Positions 8,402 to 18,189 of a stretch of 64,000 nucleotides of DNA are shown here, in pieces. Source of the stretch: an uncultured Aquimarina sp. (GTDB lineage: Bacteria > Bacteroidota > Bacteroidia > Flavobacteriales > Flavobacteriaceae). The position numbers and the translations under genes are program-made. The stretch lies in assembly GCF_947495315.1 (NCBI RefSeq), contig NZ_CANLYD010000009.1, forward strand, positions 62,001 to 126,000. Reading direction: 5' to 3'. The notes below the pieces were generated by a model. The model was not told where the DNA came from, did no database searches, and saw only the letters and a program-made list of their open reading frames with translations. The first letter of the stretch is position 1. The number at the start of each line of letters is the position of its first letter.

Positions 8402-10060
8402 TTAGGATGAAATTAAATCTGATGGACTTACTGCAAATTCCTTTTTAAAACATTTAGAAAAATACGAAGGACTAGAAAAGCCCGTTTGAAAAGCTATCTC
8501 AGCTACTGTGTTTTCTTGATCTAGGAGTAATTCTTTTGCGTATTGTAAACGCACAGAAGAAATAAGTTGATTAGGAGATTTATTAGTGACCGCTTTGAGC
8601 TTACGTTGTAATTGACGTTCACTAACTCCTATCTCTCTACATAAGGTCGTTACACCAAAACAATCATTGCTCAAGTGGTTATAAATGTTTTGAAGCACTT
8701 TTTCTAAAAATGAATTGTGTTTCGCTAGTCTGTGTTGATCCACATTTTGAAGCGTATCTAATTTTAGATTTTCGACTACTGTATACAACGAAATACATTC
8801 GCCAGATGCTGTTTTAAAATTAGCTTTATGAGGAGTAAGATTGACTCCTGATCCCAATAATAGATTCTTTACAGTTTGTGTGAGTATGATTTGATTAGGT
8901 ACCGGTTTTTGAAAAATTGTTGCTTCAAAATTTTCAGTTTGTTCACAAATACAATGCTCTACAAAACACTCTTTGATATCTATACCAAGTGATAATGGAG
9001 CATTAATAGCTCTCATAGCTTTTACTAAATCAGAACCGCAAAAAACAGCTTTACTAGGACCTTCAAAAGTAGCTATAAATGTTTGTGAAGTGTATTCTAC
9101 TATATTTCCTTTATATTGTTTTAGATGTCTTCTAATAATTTCTTGATGTTCTGAATTATTAAGGCCAAGAGAAATAGTACGACCAACCATTACTGTAAAT
9201 AGTTTTTTCTCATAAACCGGTGCTGGCTCTATATCATTTATAAAAGCCTTCACTGCTTCTAAAATAACATCAGTATTTCCTACCCAAAATAGATGATCGC
9301 TTCCTTCTAGTTCTAAAAACTTTGATCCAGGAATACGTTCAGAAATAAATTGCCCTTCTTCGATCTTAACATCAATATCATCTGTACGTTGTAATAACAA
9401 AGTAGGTACTTTTATAGATCCTAGAATATCTATGATATCAACCTGAGTATTGATTTTTGTCAATTTCAAAGCTGAAGTGGGACTAGCGCCTGAACGGAAG
9501 TAACTAGCTAACCAATCCATAAAAGCTTGATCTTTTGCTTTAGAAGGCGCTAGTGATGCTAAATTCATCTCTCCACTGCACCAATCATTCTCAATCATAT
9601 CATAAACCACCTGACGCTCCTGATCGGTTGGTGCCCATGGATAATCTTCAGAATATCTTCTCTTTGCAAAAGCACCGAAGGTAATTAAGGAAATCACACG
9701 ATCGGGATAGGTTGCACTAAATAACGCAGAAACACTTCCTCCTTCGGAATGCCCAAAAAGAACTGCTTTTTCAGAACCCACAGCATCCATAACTGCGGTA
9801 ATATCTTCCATTCGTTCTTCGAGTGTCGCGAACTCTACAACTCTATCAGAAAGTCCTGTTCCCCGTTTATCAAAAAGAATCACCCTTGCAAACTTTCCTA
9901 GTTCTTCAAAAAAATCAACGAGCTCTGGACACGACCACATCCAATCAATATTAGATACCCATCCAGGAATGTATACTAGGTCTACAGGACCCGAACCAAA
10001 TACCTGATACGCTATGTTGATGTCTCCGCATTTGGCATAAGTAGTCTTTGGTTTTGTCAT
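8402..10060 (-). CDS. Alpha/beta-hydrolase, degenerate cyclase-like and AraC-HTH fusion (copy 2)
   Basis: A 552-residue paralogue of the protein at 4571-6223, identical at most positions by eye over the whole length. It has the same catalytic set (GHSEGG serine, QRTDD, GSDHLFW), the same cyclase-like middle and the same AraC tail. Differences cluster in the cyclase-like region (VGRTISLGLNNSEHQEIIRRHLKQ against VGHIISSGTNSSEHQEVIRKY) and in the first ten residues, which hints at different ligands. The 30 or so bases after the stop are also conserved (gatagattgataattga), so the duplication includes the 3' flank. No frameshift; both copies look functional. Confidence 0.87.
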   Translation of the reverse strand: MTKPKTTYAKCGDINIAYQVFGSGPVDLVYIPGWVSNIDWMWSCPELVDFFEELGKFARVILFDKRGTGLSDRVVEFATLEERMEDITAVMDAVGSEKAVLFGHSEGGSVSALFSATYPDRVISLITFGAFAKRRYSEDYPWAPTDQERQVVYDMIENDWCSGEMNLASLAPSKAKDQAFMDWLASYFRSGASPTSALKLTKINTQVDIIDILGSIKVPTLLLQRTDDIDVKIEEGQFISERIPGSKFLELEGSDHLFWVGNTDVILEAVKAFINDIEPAPVYEKKLFTVMVGRTISLGLNNSEHQEIIRRHLKQYKGNIVEYTSQTFIATFEGPSKAVFCGSDLVKAMRAINAPLSLGIDIKECFVEHCICEQTENFEATIFQKPVPNQIILTQTVKNLLLGSGVNLTPHKANFKTASGECISLYTVVENLKLDTLQNVDQHRLAKHNSFLEKVLQNIYNHLSNDCFGVTTLCREIGVSERQLQRKLKAVTNKSPNQLISSVRLQYAKELLLDQENTVAEIAFQTGFSSPSYFSKCFKKEFAVSPSDLISS

Positions 10061-10274
10061 ATCATTTAGTCTTTTAAGGAATAGAATAAGGCTTGAAGCC
10101 CACCGATTATAAAACTAAAGAAAGCCATAACTATCGCCATAAAAACGATACCTACAATGTGTATACGCTAAGGTTTAAAGTGTTAAAAACGGATATACAA
10201 AATGTAGACAAAAAAAATTAAACAACTGAAAATCAAGTGTTTATTTTTTATTTCAAAAAAGATCAAACAAACCT

Positions 10275-12035
10275 CTACATCCACTCTTTTTCTTGTTCGA
10301 GTTTTACTAAATATGTGAAAATTTCCTGTTCTGGAGTCAATTTAAGCTTTTTCCTAAGGCGATATCTTGCAGTTCGAGCACTATCGGGAGATATCCCTAG
10401 AATACCAGCCATTTCTTTAACATTGAGGTTAAGCATTATCAAAGAACAAATTCTTAAATCATTGGTACTTAAATCTTCGTGTTGTGATTTTAACTTTGTG
10501 TAGAATCCCTGATGTGCATCTTCAAAAAATCTGCTGAAATCATCCCAATCTTTATCAATACTCAGGTTTGTACGTACAATTTTATTAAGATCAGCAATTA
10601 ATTTGCTTTTTTCTATGGAGGAAGACTTTTTAATATTTTGGATGGTTTGTTGTATTCTCTCTATGATTTCATTCTTCTTTATAAAATTGAGCGTATACGA
10701 ACTGAGCTCTTTGTTCTTAAAATCCAATTGTTGTCTTAATTCTCGTTGCTTTAGTTCAGAATTTTCCAGTTCTTTTTGTGTAAGGGTATGAGCCGCTTCT
10801 AATAATTCTCTAGTTTTAGATGCCAATTCATTACTTTTTTTAGCTCGTTGTCTGGAAATGACATAAATCATAAGCCCACAAATCGATATAATAATAACAC
10901 TAAGCATCAAAATGAGTTGGATAAGATCATCTTTTTTTTCTTGCGCCTTAAGCATTACCAATTCTTTATCTTTTTTTTCTAATTCCTTTTCAAATTCCAA
11001 ATAGGCAATTTGTTTTGATTTTTCCAGGTTGAAAAGAGAATCTCTAAGAAAAATATATTTATCATAAAAAACGTACGCTTCCTCAGGTTTGGCTTGTTGT
11101 TTTTTTAATTCTTTTAATTCTTCATAAGCAAACAACTCGTATTTCTTAAGGTTATTTTCTTTAGCAAGTTGTAAACCTTTATCTACCTCAACAGCTGCCT
11201 CATCGAGTTTGCCAGAAAGTCTTAGAATTTTACCGTTAATAATAAGATTATTTGTTAATCCATCAATATCATTTACTTTACTTCCTAACTCTTTAGATTT
11301 TTTGATATGGTAGTACGCTTGTTCTATTTCGTTTTTATGAAGATATAATATCCCTAGTTTGTTATGTGCTTCTGCAATACCATAGGTAAAGTTGTTATCC
11401 CTATGCATTTTTAGTGCATCCGATAAATACTGTAATGCTTCTTCATCTTTATGTTCTTCAATAAGCATGGTGCCTATTTTAGTAAAGGTAGTAGCAATCC
11501 TTCCTTTTAATCCTAGTGCAGTAAATTCATTAATCGCTTGTTCGTAATAATGCAATGCTTTTGCATACTCTTTAAGATCTGCGTAGACCATCCCTATATT
11601 GAGTCTGGTATTAGCTAATCCTTTTTTATCTTGTATATCTTGGTATACTTTGTTTGAATTATTGAGGTATTGCAAAGCCATCGTTAGATCTCCTTGTGCC
11701 CAATGAGCTACACCAATTATTCGATAAGCTCTGGCTATGCCTTTTTTATTCCCTAGTTCTTCTGATAATTGTAGTGCTTTAGAGCCAAAGTATAAAGATT
11801 TATTAGCATCTACAATCCAATATTCATATCCAAGTGCATTAAAAAGATTGACTCTGGTAGTATCTTCTGTGGTATGTGCTTTTAATTTTTGTTCTAAACT
11901 ATCTATTCTTTTAGTTTTCTGTATTGCGAAGGAATTATCTATCAAGAAAAAGATCCCAAAAATCACACAAAAAACCAACTTTTTACTGCATAAATATCGT
12001 TCTGACAGACGTAAAGAAGTTTCAATACAATTCAT
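10275..12035 (-). CDS. TPR / transmembrane / LuxR-like HTH regulator (copy 2)
   Basis: A 586-residue protein with the same plan as the one at 6559-8229 but much less similar in sequence. An N-terminal hydrophobic segment (residues 20-36, probable signal peptide) leads into about seven TPRs (60-320). A membrane helix follows at about 368-391 (LILMLSVIIISICGLMIYVI), then a long coiled coil (395-460) and a C-terminal HTH at about 522-568 (STNDLRICSLIMLNLNVKEM; ARTARYRLRKKLKL). It probably senses an envelope signal and regulates transcription. It is upstream of hydrolase-AraC copy 2 on the same strand; the 214-base gap shows no clear promoter or terminator. An earlier Met choice is not available in frame. 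Confidence 0.84.
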   Translation of the reverse strand: MNCIETSLRLSERYLCSKKLVFCVIFGIFFLIDNSFAIQKTKRIDSLEQKLKAHTTEDTTRVNLFNALGYEYWIVDANKSLYFGSKALQLSEELGNKKGIARAYRIIGVAHWAQGDLTMALQYLNNSNKVYQDIQDKKGLANTRLNIGMVYADLKEYAKALHYYEQAINEFTALGLKGRIATTFTKIGTMLIEEHKDEEALQYLSDALKMHRDNNFTYGIAEAHNKLGILYLHKNEIEQAYYHIKKSKELGSKVNDIDGLTNNLIINGKILRLSGKLDEAAVEVDKGLQLAKENNLKKYELFAYEELKELKKQQAKPEEAYVFYDKYIFLRDSLFNLEKSKQIAYLEFEKELEKKDKELVMLKAQEKKDDLIQLILMLSVIIISICGLMIYVISRQRAKKSNELASKTRELLEAAHTLTQKELENSELKQRELRQQLDFKNKELSSYTLNFIKKNEIIERIQQTIQNIKKSSSIEKSKLIADLNKIVRTNLSIDKDWDDFSRFFEDAHQGFYTKLKSQHEDLSTNDLRICSLIMLNLNVKEMAGILGISPDSARTARYRLRKKLKLTPEQEIFTYLVKLEQEKEWM

Positions 12036-12077
12036 TAAAAACAGGGATTACAAGAAAAAAGTGATTTTTATAGCCAT

Positions 12078-12142
12078 AAAACTACTCATCATTTTTTTAA
12101 TCTAACCTGTAATAAGTGTTAAAACCTTTATAACACAAAGGG
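12078..12142 (-). repeat. Duplicated upstream region of TPR regulator, copy 2
   Basis: Ungapped partner of 8278-8342. It lies immediately upstream of the TPR regulator starting at 12035. Because the flanking DNA has stayed more similar than the two TPR genes, it may be under regulatory selection. Confidence 0.8.
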
Positions 12143-12155
12143 TTTTGAAAACCTT

Positions 12156-12203
12156 TTAATAAACCTCCTATTAATTTAATAAACCTCCTATTAATTTAAT
12201 AAA
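12156..12203. repeat. 20-bp tandem repeat
   Basis: The unit ttaataaacctcctattaat occurs a little over twice head to tail, with exact period 20 (aaacctcc at 12161 and 12181). It sits between two minus-strand genes, just past the stop region at 12240. It is an AT-rich microsatellite-like spacer or a leftover of slipped replication. Confidence 0.8.
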
Positions 12204-12239
12204 AACGTATCTCTTAATTTATTTTTACGTGATTCCTAC

Positions 12240-12785
12240 TTAAAGAGAAACTCCTAATAAAATTCCGGCTCCAACTCCGGCAACACCTATCAATATTTTT
12301 TCAAAAACAGTCTTTCTTCTTTGTCGTCTGGTAGCTTTTTCAACCAGTTCCAGACTATTGGTTGCTTTGTCTAGACTATTAATAGTATAATCCAAGGCTT
12401 TGTGCGTATTGCTTAAGGTTGCTTGAGTTTTTTGATATACGATCTGATCCAGACTATCACTTTTAGTAAAGTTGATATTTAATTGACGTTCCAGATCGAT
12501 ATTTCTTCGCAAAGTCTGAGTATATTTTTCTACCAACTCCTTAGTCATTCTATCTTGGTCAATCGTACTCTGATACACATTTTTAATAGCTAAAAAAGAT
12601 TTCTTGTTAACCAGAAAAATATCTGGTGTTCTAAAAACATATAGACTATCCTTTTTTACAGTAAATGGTTCTCCCAAACGATTAGCATAGGATTCCTCGA
12701 TTTCAATTATATTTAATGAATCTTTTTCCTGACAAAAAACTTTGCATACTGATAGGATGAACAGTATAAGTATTATTTTTTTCAT
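12240..12785 (-). CDS. Secreted coiled-coil protein with C-terminal membrane helix
   Basis: Not a family I recognise. It has 181 residues: a signal peptide (MKKIILILFILSVCKVFCQ), a charged middle with heptad-like Leu spacing (about 75-150) and a C-terminal hydrophobic, Gly-rich helix (ILIGVAGVGAGILLGVSL). It would be periplasmic and held in the membrane by its end. It is 28 bases after the gene for another coiled-coil membrane protein, and the two form an operon behind the promoter at 13397-13464 that is shared in type with the eCIS operon. The topology of a pair of short, coiled-coil, membrane-tethered periplasmic proteins recalls phage spanins, but there is no sequence support for that. Confidence 0.72.
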   Translation of the reverse strand: MKKIILILFILSVCKVFCQEKDSLNIIEIEESYANRLGEPFTVKKDSLYVFRTPDIFLVNKKSFLAIKNVYQSTIDQDRMTKELVEKYTQTLRRNIDLERQLNINFTKSDSLDQIVYQKTQATLSNTHKALDYTINSLDKATNSLELVEKATRRQRRKTVFEKILIGVAGVGAGILLGVSL

Positions 12786-12813
12786 GTTTTAAATTTTATA
12801 TTTAATCCAGCTT

Positions 12814-13242
12814 CTATTGATTTAAACCAAAGAGACCATTTAATAAAGTACGTTCCTTTGCTAATTGATCATTCGTTAATTGTATAGAATCTTTAATGTT
12901 TTGCAATTCGTTCCAGTCTTTGGCATTCTTTCTTTTAAATGAAAAAAGTAAAGAATCCCGCTTATGGATGATCAAATCCTTTTGGACTTTCATTTGTTGG
13001 AATTCCAATCTTGCATTTTTTAAAAGATCTTTTGTGATTGCCAAGGTATCTTTTGATATCTCAAGTTCTTTGTTTGCTTTCTCTAATTCTGATGTTATAA
13101 TTTTCCAATTCTCACTGGTATTAAAAGTCATATAACCGATAATAATTAGAAAAATTAATGCAATTATCTGCAACACCGAACTGATATTAATATTTTTCAT
13201 TGGTCTAAATATTACTTTATTTGATAATCTGTCACTATTCAT
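12814..13242 (-). CDS. Short coiled-coil protein with N-terminal membrane helix
   Basis: Unrecognised. It is 142 residues from the ATG at 13242, or 128 residues from the ATG at 13200. The second is attractive because it places the helix (about 20 residues, SSVLQIIALIFLIIIGYMTF) right at the N-terminus. The rest is a nearly continuous coiled coil (ITSELEKANKELEISKDTL). A single-pass inner-membrane protein with a long helical domain outside the cytoplasm is likely. First gene of a two-gene operon with 12240-12785, with a promoter 155-197 bases upstream. Confidence 0.7.
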   Translation of the reverse strand: MNSDRLSNKVIFRPMKNINISSVLQIIALIFLIIIGYMTFNTSENWKIITSELEKANKELEISKDTLAITKDLLKNARLEFQQMKVQKDLIIHKRDSLLFSFKRKNAKDWNELQNIKDSIQLTNDQLAKERTLLNGLFGLNQ

Positions 13243-13396
13243 TCATAAAGCACAGGATAGTTCTTCTTTCAAAATTTGGTTATAATCAAAACTACTTTAT
13301 AAATTTTTAAACGATACCGCTTTTCTTAAAAATGTGTGTTAGTTAGCTACACCAATTTTTTACAAAAAACATAACATCCTTTTTTACTTATGCAAT

Positions 13397-13464
13397 CAAA
13401 AGTACAATCATCCTAGCAATACTACTATCAAAAAGCCGAATGATAATTGTAAAAATCCGACAAC
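13397..13464 (-). promoter_or_regulatory. Shared-type promoter with direct-repeat operator (site F)
   Basis: Read on the minus strand: distal half-site GTTGTCG (13464-13458), proximal TCATTCG (13443-13437, the weakest proximal copy), ATAGT (13428-13424), exactly 19 bases, then TACTTTTG (13404-13397). The period of the half-sites is 21. It drives the coiled-coil pair 13242/12785 with a leader of about 155-197 bases. Confidence 0.65.
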
Positions 13465-13469
13465 GTATT

Positions 13470-13504
13470 ATAAAAATAAAGCCCTGAACATTAAGCTCAG
13501 GACT
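13470..13504 (-). terminator. Terminator for the large T9SS protein gene
   Basis: On the minus strand, agtcctga pairs with the near-complement tcagggct, followed by ttatttttat. It lies about 90 bases past the stop of the gene at 13591 and just before promoter site F of the next operon, so it separates the two transcripts. Confidence 0.6.
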
Positions 13505-13590
13505 TCATCCCCTTTTATCAACTAAAACTACTTAACTAACACTTTACCTTTTTAGGTAAATTAATCATTATTTATATTCAGGTCTTTATT

Positions 13591-16500
13591 TTATTTTTTT
13601 ATTAATTGCTTAGTAACTCGTCCTTGTTTTCCTTGAATTATTACAAAATAAGGACCGCTTTCCAGACCGGATATATTTATCGATATATCACTGTCTGACA
13701 ACCCTTTTTGATCAGAAATGATCAACCTGCCATTCACATCATAAATAGCTATCCTATCCAGTACTATTTCACTTGGATTAGAAATATGTACTATATCGCT
13801 TGCTGGATTAGGGTACATCCTTATGCTTCCTAATTGCTCAAGATCTTCAATACTTAATGTAGCATCTGTAGTAAGCTCAAAGCTACAGCAAATCTCATTT
13901 CCAAGAGCATCAGCTGCACAAAGAGTGACTGTAGACACACCTTCTTCTAATAATGTACCTGGTGCTGGGTTCTGAGTAAAGGTAACTAGTGGATTCGTAC
14001 AAGTACCGGTTGCTACCGCTTCTCCCGTAGCAAAGTAATCTGGCAGCTGATAGGTAGTACCTACACTTTGATTAGTAGGACAACTGATTTGTGGTGCTGT
14101 TGTGTCTTCTACAGTTATAGTAGCGGTACAACTATCTACATTACCACTATTATCTGTTACCGTAAGTGTAACGGTATTTTCTCCTACAGATTCGCAATCG
14201 AAAGAATCAACGTCAATGCTTATGTCAGCGATACCACAGTTATCAGTAGAACCTCCATCTACTTCTTGAGCGGTAATTGTAGCTTGCCCATTTTCATCTA
14301 ACTGAACCGTGATATCTTGGCAAACCGCGATAGGAACCACCGTCTCATTTACCGTTACCGTAAAAGAACAGCTTGCTGTATTCCCAAATTCATCCGTTGC
14401 TTCAAAAGTATTTAGTGTTTCTCCTACAGGAAATTCACTACCACTTGGCAATCCTGTGGTTTGTGCAATGGCCCCCTTAGGTGTTGCAATATTTTCTATA
14501 AAACTGGTCGCAATAGCCTCCATAGTGGCATCATCAATAAACGTACTGTCGTCTCCTGCAAATAAAAGATAGTAAAGGCGTGTTGTCTCTAATAAACCGG
14601 TAACCTGATGTTGATCATCATCAGTATCATCAGAAAAATTTTGAGAAGTTGCTGTGTTTTCCGGGATGATGATCAAATGGTTTACTGAGGGATCACTTCC
14701 GCCAGAAGGTTCTAATTCTTCACGTACTCGTTTTACAAAAAGCGTATAATTTGCTTCCCTGAAAGTTATAGTAGAAGTAAATCCATCTGCCAGACCAGAT
14801 CCATCCGCTCCCAATTCACCTGTGATATTAAAATCATTGATACCATCAAGATCTGCAGCCAATAGCCACATATTTTCTACTTTTCTGGTAAAATACGCTC
14901 CATTAATACCAAAATCAGTAGTACTTACAATTACATTATCCGAATATGTAATCTCCCCAGAAGAAAGATCTGTACTTATAAAGTTACCGCCATCGTACAT
15001 ATCATCTCCTCCATCATCAATATTATCACTATTAAGACCATCATCTAATTCGAAATTAAAAGCATTGGGAATTAGAGACGAAACCAATTGATTATCTGTA
15101 TTATATTTTTTTAAAATGCTTTCTAAAGTAGTATCAAAAATGGTGAAATTATCACTCGCAGTAGGGATATCAAAATTTACTATTGCACTACAATTACCTT
15201 CGTCTATGTTGACTATAATATCATCTGCACAAGTAACCACTGGAGCCTCTGTATCGTTTACCGTAATGATTTGTTCACAGCTTGTACTATTTCCTATATT
15301 ATCTCTTACAGTCCAGTTTACTATTGTAGTTCCGATAGGGTAATTACCCGATGCATCTGATGTATTTGTATAATCATTAGTTATTGTAACGTTTCCAAAT
15401 TGTGGTAGTCGTAATCTAAAAAAGTTATTACGTAGATTACCACATTGATTATTGTCTACAGAACCATTTTCCAACAAGGTAAAGGTAAGACTATCACCAT
15501 AGGTATTGATCCACTCATTCCAGGTTTCCTGTTTTATTACAACAGTTTGATTCGTAATGCTACAAGTAGAAGAGCTATTGTTAGTTGCAAGTATTTCTCC
15601 ATCCGGATCGGTCAATACAAATACTTCATTAGCAGAATCATGATCTCCGGTAAATGTCAATTCTAAAACAACATCAAAGCTAGTTGTACTCAATCCAGAT
15701 AGTGTCGCTGGCGTATTGATAAGATCGCCTGATTCATTAAAATTGTAAAGAACATTAAAGGTATCTGGTATAACTTGCTCGCCGCAATTATCACTAAAAA
15801 TAGGAGCGGGAACACGAACAAAGGCTTCGTTCAAACTTGGATCATTATCAACAATTATATCCGCCGGACAAGAAATTGAAGGTACTATATCATCTTCAAC
15901 GCTCACAATAAATGAACAGGTTGCTATATTACCACTACTATCCTTTGCAAAAAATGTATTCGTCGTTGCTTCTGTAGGGAAAAAATTACCAGAACTCAGC
16001 CCGCTAATCAAAATAGGGCCTCCTGTATAATCTTGAAACTCAATGACATATCTTCGTACAGCACTTGCTAAAGCATCATTCCACAAACCATTATTGATTA
16101 TCAACTCAACGAAATCTTCGTTACTTTGATTATTAGGCTCTCCACTAGCAAAATTTGTAAATACAACAGGTTGACCACTCTGCCACTCAAAACTGTCTTC
16201 GGTCGTAATATCATTAAGTCCAATCAATACTCTTTCGATACCTAAATCACCTATAACCTGAGAAAGGAAATTATTTTCCTCTCGAGTATTCACTGTGACC
16301 AACTCTAATTTACGTTGCTCGGCCTCAGCGAAAGCTACATTGTATGCACTTGTCTCGTCTGAAATAAAATATGTACTAGCCCCAAAAGTTCCTAATAATG
16401 TGAAACCATCAACTATTGTGGGTACAACTGGAAAAGCACAATCTGAAAGTTCTATTTCGTAAGTCACTACTTCAGAACATTCCAGGGTGATATCAGCAGG

Positions 16501-17772
16501 ACATATCAATATAGGAGCAGTACGATCCTCTACTATAACATTGGCTATACAACTAGAAGAGTTTCCTCTGGTATTTGTTACTGTTAAGGTAACTTCATTA
16601 CTCCCAATATTGGAGCAATCAAAACTATTGGGTGTAACAGTGATAGAGGCAACACCAACAATATCTGTAGAACCAGCATCCAAATTCGAAGCTGAAATTG
16701 TAGCCTGACCCGTCTCGTCTAATGGTATAGTAACATCTTGACATAATGCAATAGGAAAATCATTTGCCACTACGGTAACATTAGCTATACAACTAGAGGA
16801 ATTCGCTCCTTGATCCACAGCGGTAAGTGTTACTTCGTTTTCTCCAATATCTGCTATACCAAAAGTATCCTTGCTAATGCTGGTGGTATCAATATTACAG
16901 TTATCTGTAATTTCTACCCCTATGTCAGAAATACTAATAAAAGCTTCATTATTTGTGTCTAATTGTATGGTGATATCTCTGCATTCAACGGTAGGAAAAA
17001 TAACATCTTCTACAGTAACAATAGCTGCACAACTAGAAGAGTTCCCAAACAAACCTGTTACTGTTAAGACTACCTCATTTTCTCCTAGATTTGTACAATC
17101 AAAATTAGTAGAGGTTACCGTTATTGCAGCTATACCTGCATTATCTGAAGATCCTCCATCCACATCACTAGTTGTTATGGTTGATTGCCCGTCAGTGCCT
17201 AATTGTATAGTAATACTCTGACATATTGCTATTGGAGTTGATCCTTCTAAAACAGATCCAAAACCTGTCCAACCCTCATTCTCATAATCCGTAGTTGTAT
17301 TTTCTGGTATGAATAAATCTATAGCACTACGATCCCGGCCAAAAGTGCCATTAGCAATAGATGGCGGTGTATTATTTAGGGAAATTATTTTGGTTAAAGA
17401 ATTATTAAAAAAAGATTCATTTCCTACAGAGGTCACATTTGCAGGTATTGTAATACTGTTTATTCCTCCATTATCTCTAAATGCGCGGAATTCTAAAGTT
17501 GTCAGCGTTTGAGGTAAAATGACACTGGTGAGTCCTTTATTTCTAAAAGCTGAATTACCAATGGTTGTTACCGTATAAGAAATGCTTGTATCCGGATCGG
17601 TAACAGTATCAGGTATAACCAAATCATTAGGTAAGGAGGACCCACCTACTGCACTTACCGTATTGAGGTTGGCATCAATTACCTCATAGTTTATATTACC
17701 AAAGGTAAAGGTTTGTGAAAAGCTTACCGCAGAAAATAATAATGCAATAATAATAGGTAATTTTGTTTTCAT
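13591..17772 (-). CDS. T9SS-exported HYR / C-type-lectin surface protein
   Basis: A 1393-residue exported protein. The order is: signal peptide (MKTKLPIIIALLFSAVSFSQ); BspA-type leucine-rich repeats (about 67-175; IGNSAFRNKGLTSVILP); several HYR/Ig-like modules with the recurrent phrases VTLTVTDNSGNVDSC and TVEDTTAPQISCP; a C-type-lectin-like domain at about 460-585 (VTVNTREENNFLSQ through ASGEPNNQSNEDFVEL and NGLWNDAL); further HYR modules; and a type A T9SS sorting domain in the last 75 residues (MYPNPASDIVHIS, GLESGPYFVII, ending QLIKK). The protein should cross the outer membrane by the type IX system and be anchored or released. A sugar-binding or adhesive role is likely. Its promoter (17941-18008) is of the same unusual type as that of the eCIS operon. 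Confidence 0.9.
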   Translation of the reverse strand: MKTKLPIIIALLFSAVSFSQTFTFGNINYEVIDANLNTVSAVGGSSLPNDLVIPDTVTDPDTSISYTVTTIGNSAFRNKGLTSVILPQTLTTLEFRAFRDNGGINSITIPANVTSVGNESFFNNSLTKIISLNNTPPSIANGTFGRDRSAIDLFIPENTTTDYENEGWTGFGSVLEGSTPIAICQSITIQLGTDGQSTITTSDVDGGSSDNAGIAAITVTSTNFDCTNLGENEVVLTVTGLFGNSSSCAAIVTVEDVIFPTVECRDITIQLDTNNEAFISISDIGVEITDNCNIDTTSISKDTFGIADIGENEVTLTAVDQGANSSSCIANVTVVANDFPIALCQDVTIPLDETGQATISASNLDAGSTDIVGVASITVTPNSFDCSNIGSNEVTLTVTNTRGNSSSCIANVIVEDRTAPILICPADITLECSEVVTYEIELSDCAFPVVPTIVDGFTLLGTFGASTYFISDETSAYNVAFAEAEQRKLELVTVNTREENNFLSQVIGDLGIERVLIGLNDITTEDSFEWQSGQPVVFTNFASGEPNNQSNEDFVELIINNGLWNDALASAVRRYVIEFQDYTGGPILISGLSSGNFFPTEATTNTFFAKDSSGNIATCSFIVSVEDDIVPSISCPADIIVDNDPSLNEAFVRVPAPIFSDNCGEQVIPDTFNVLYNFNESGDLINTPATLSGLSTTSFDVVLELTFTGDHDSANEVFVLTDPDGEILATNNSSSTCSITNQTVVIKQETWNEWINTYGDSLTFTLLENGSVDNNQCGNLRNNFFRLRLPQFGNVTITNDYTNTSDASGNYPIGTTIVNWTVRDNIGNSTSCEQIITVNDTEAPVVTCADDIIVNIDEGNCSAIVNFDIPTASDNFTIFDTTLESILKKYNTDNQLVSSLIPNAFNFELDDGLNSDNIDDGGDDMYDGGNFISTDLSSGEITYSDNVIVSTTDFGINGAYFTRKVENMWLLAADLDGINDFNITGELGADGSGLADGFTSTITFREANYTLFVKRVREELEPSGGSDPSVNHLIIIPENTATSQNFSDDTDDDQHQVTGLLETTRLYYLLFAGDDSTFIDDATMEAIATSFIENIATPKGAIAQTTGLPSGSEFPVGETLNTFEATDEFGNTASCSFTVTVNETVVPIAVCQDITVQLDENGQATITAQEVDGGSTDNCGIADISIDVDSFDCESVGENTVTLTVTDNSGNVDSCTATITVEDTTAPQISCPTNQSVGTTYQLPDYFATGEAVATGTCTNPLVTFTQNPAPGTLLEEGVSTVTLCAADALGNEICCSFELTTDATLSIEDLEQLGSIRMYPNPASDIVHISNPSEIVLDRIAIYDVNGRLIISDQKGLSDSDISINISGLESGPYFVIIQGKQGRVTKQLIKK

Positions 17773-17940
17773 TTTACTTTGTTTAAAGTTTACTTTTTTG
17801 TTTATAATTTTGTATTCATAACACTTAATAGAAAAAGATAAGTGAACCGTAAAAAATTGTTATTAAAGAAGAAAAAGCTTAGATGATAAAAAACTTAGTA
17901 CTTAAAGCCGTCACAAACACACCATCCTTTTCTTCCGGAT

Positions 17941-18008
17941 CAAAAGTATAGCCGTCTCGATTATTCTACTATGACTTAACCGCACAATACTGGTAAAATC
18001 CCGACATT
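17941..18008 (-). promoter_or_regulatory. Shared-type promoter with direct-repeat operator (site E)
   Basis: Minus strand: AATGTCG (18008-18002), TTGTGCG (17987-17981), ATAGT (17972-17968), 19 bases, TACTTTTG (17948-17941). Half-site period 21; proximal half-site to -7 distance identical to site F. It lies 169 bases before the start of the lectin protein at 17772. Confidence 0.7.
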
Positions 18009-18093
18009 TTACGCTAAAACAGTAATTGCCTATTTTACTTTATCCGAAGTAGTGTTTTTAATCTATGTAAGGAATTAGCTTTTTTAATACATG

Positions 18094-18189
18094 TTATCTG
18101 TGTTGTGCATAACTGGCCGCTGTAGGTAATTCTTTTATGAAGTTTATAGCTGGTGTAAAAAACACTTTTAATTTCAAAATCGTTTTCAT
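18094..18189 (-). CDS. Possible 31-residue peptide
   Basis: A short frame starting with ATG at 18189, reading MKTILKLKVFFTPAIN then FIKELPTAASYAQHR and a stop. A TACTTTTG -7 element lies about 180 bases upstream (18369-18376), preceded by a half-site-like TTTTTCGG at the usual distance but without the distal half. A leader of this length also precedes the two other genes with TACTTTTG promoters. No homologue is known to me; it may be spurious. Confidence 0.25.
   Translation of the reverse strand: MKTILKLKVFFTPAINFIKELPTAASYAQHR

Noticed and set aside
12240..13242. The coiled-coil pair as true phage spanins
   Set aside because: Only the topology fits; the genes are not nested, no lipobox is present and no sequence similarity is seen. 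Kept only as an idea.
13897..17512. Many plus-strand frames opposite the large T9SS protein gene
   Set aside because: They are antisense shadows of a repetitive protein, with no start context, domains or promoter.
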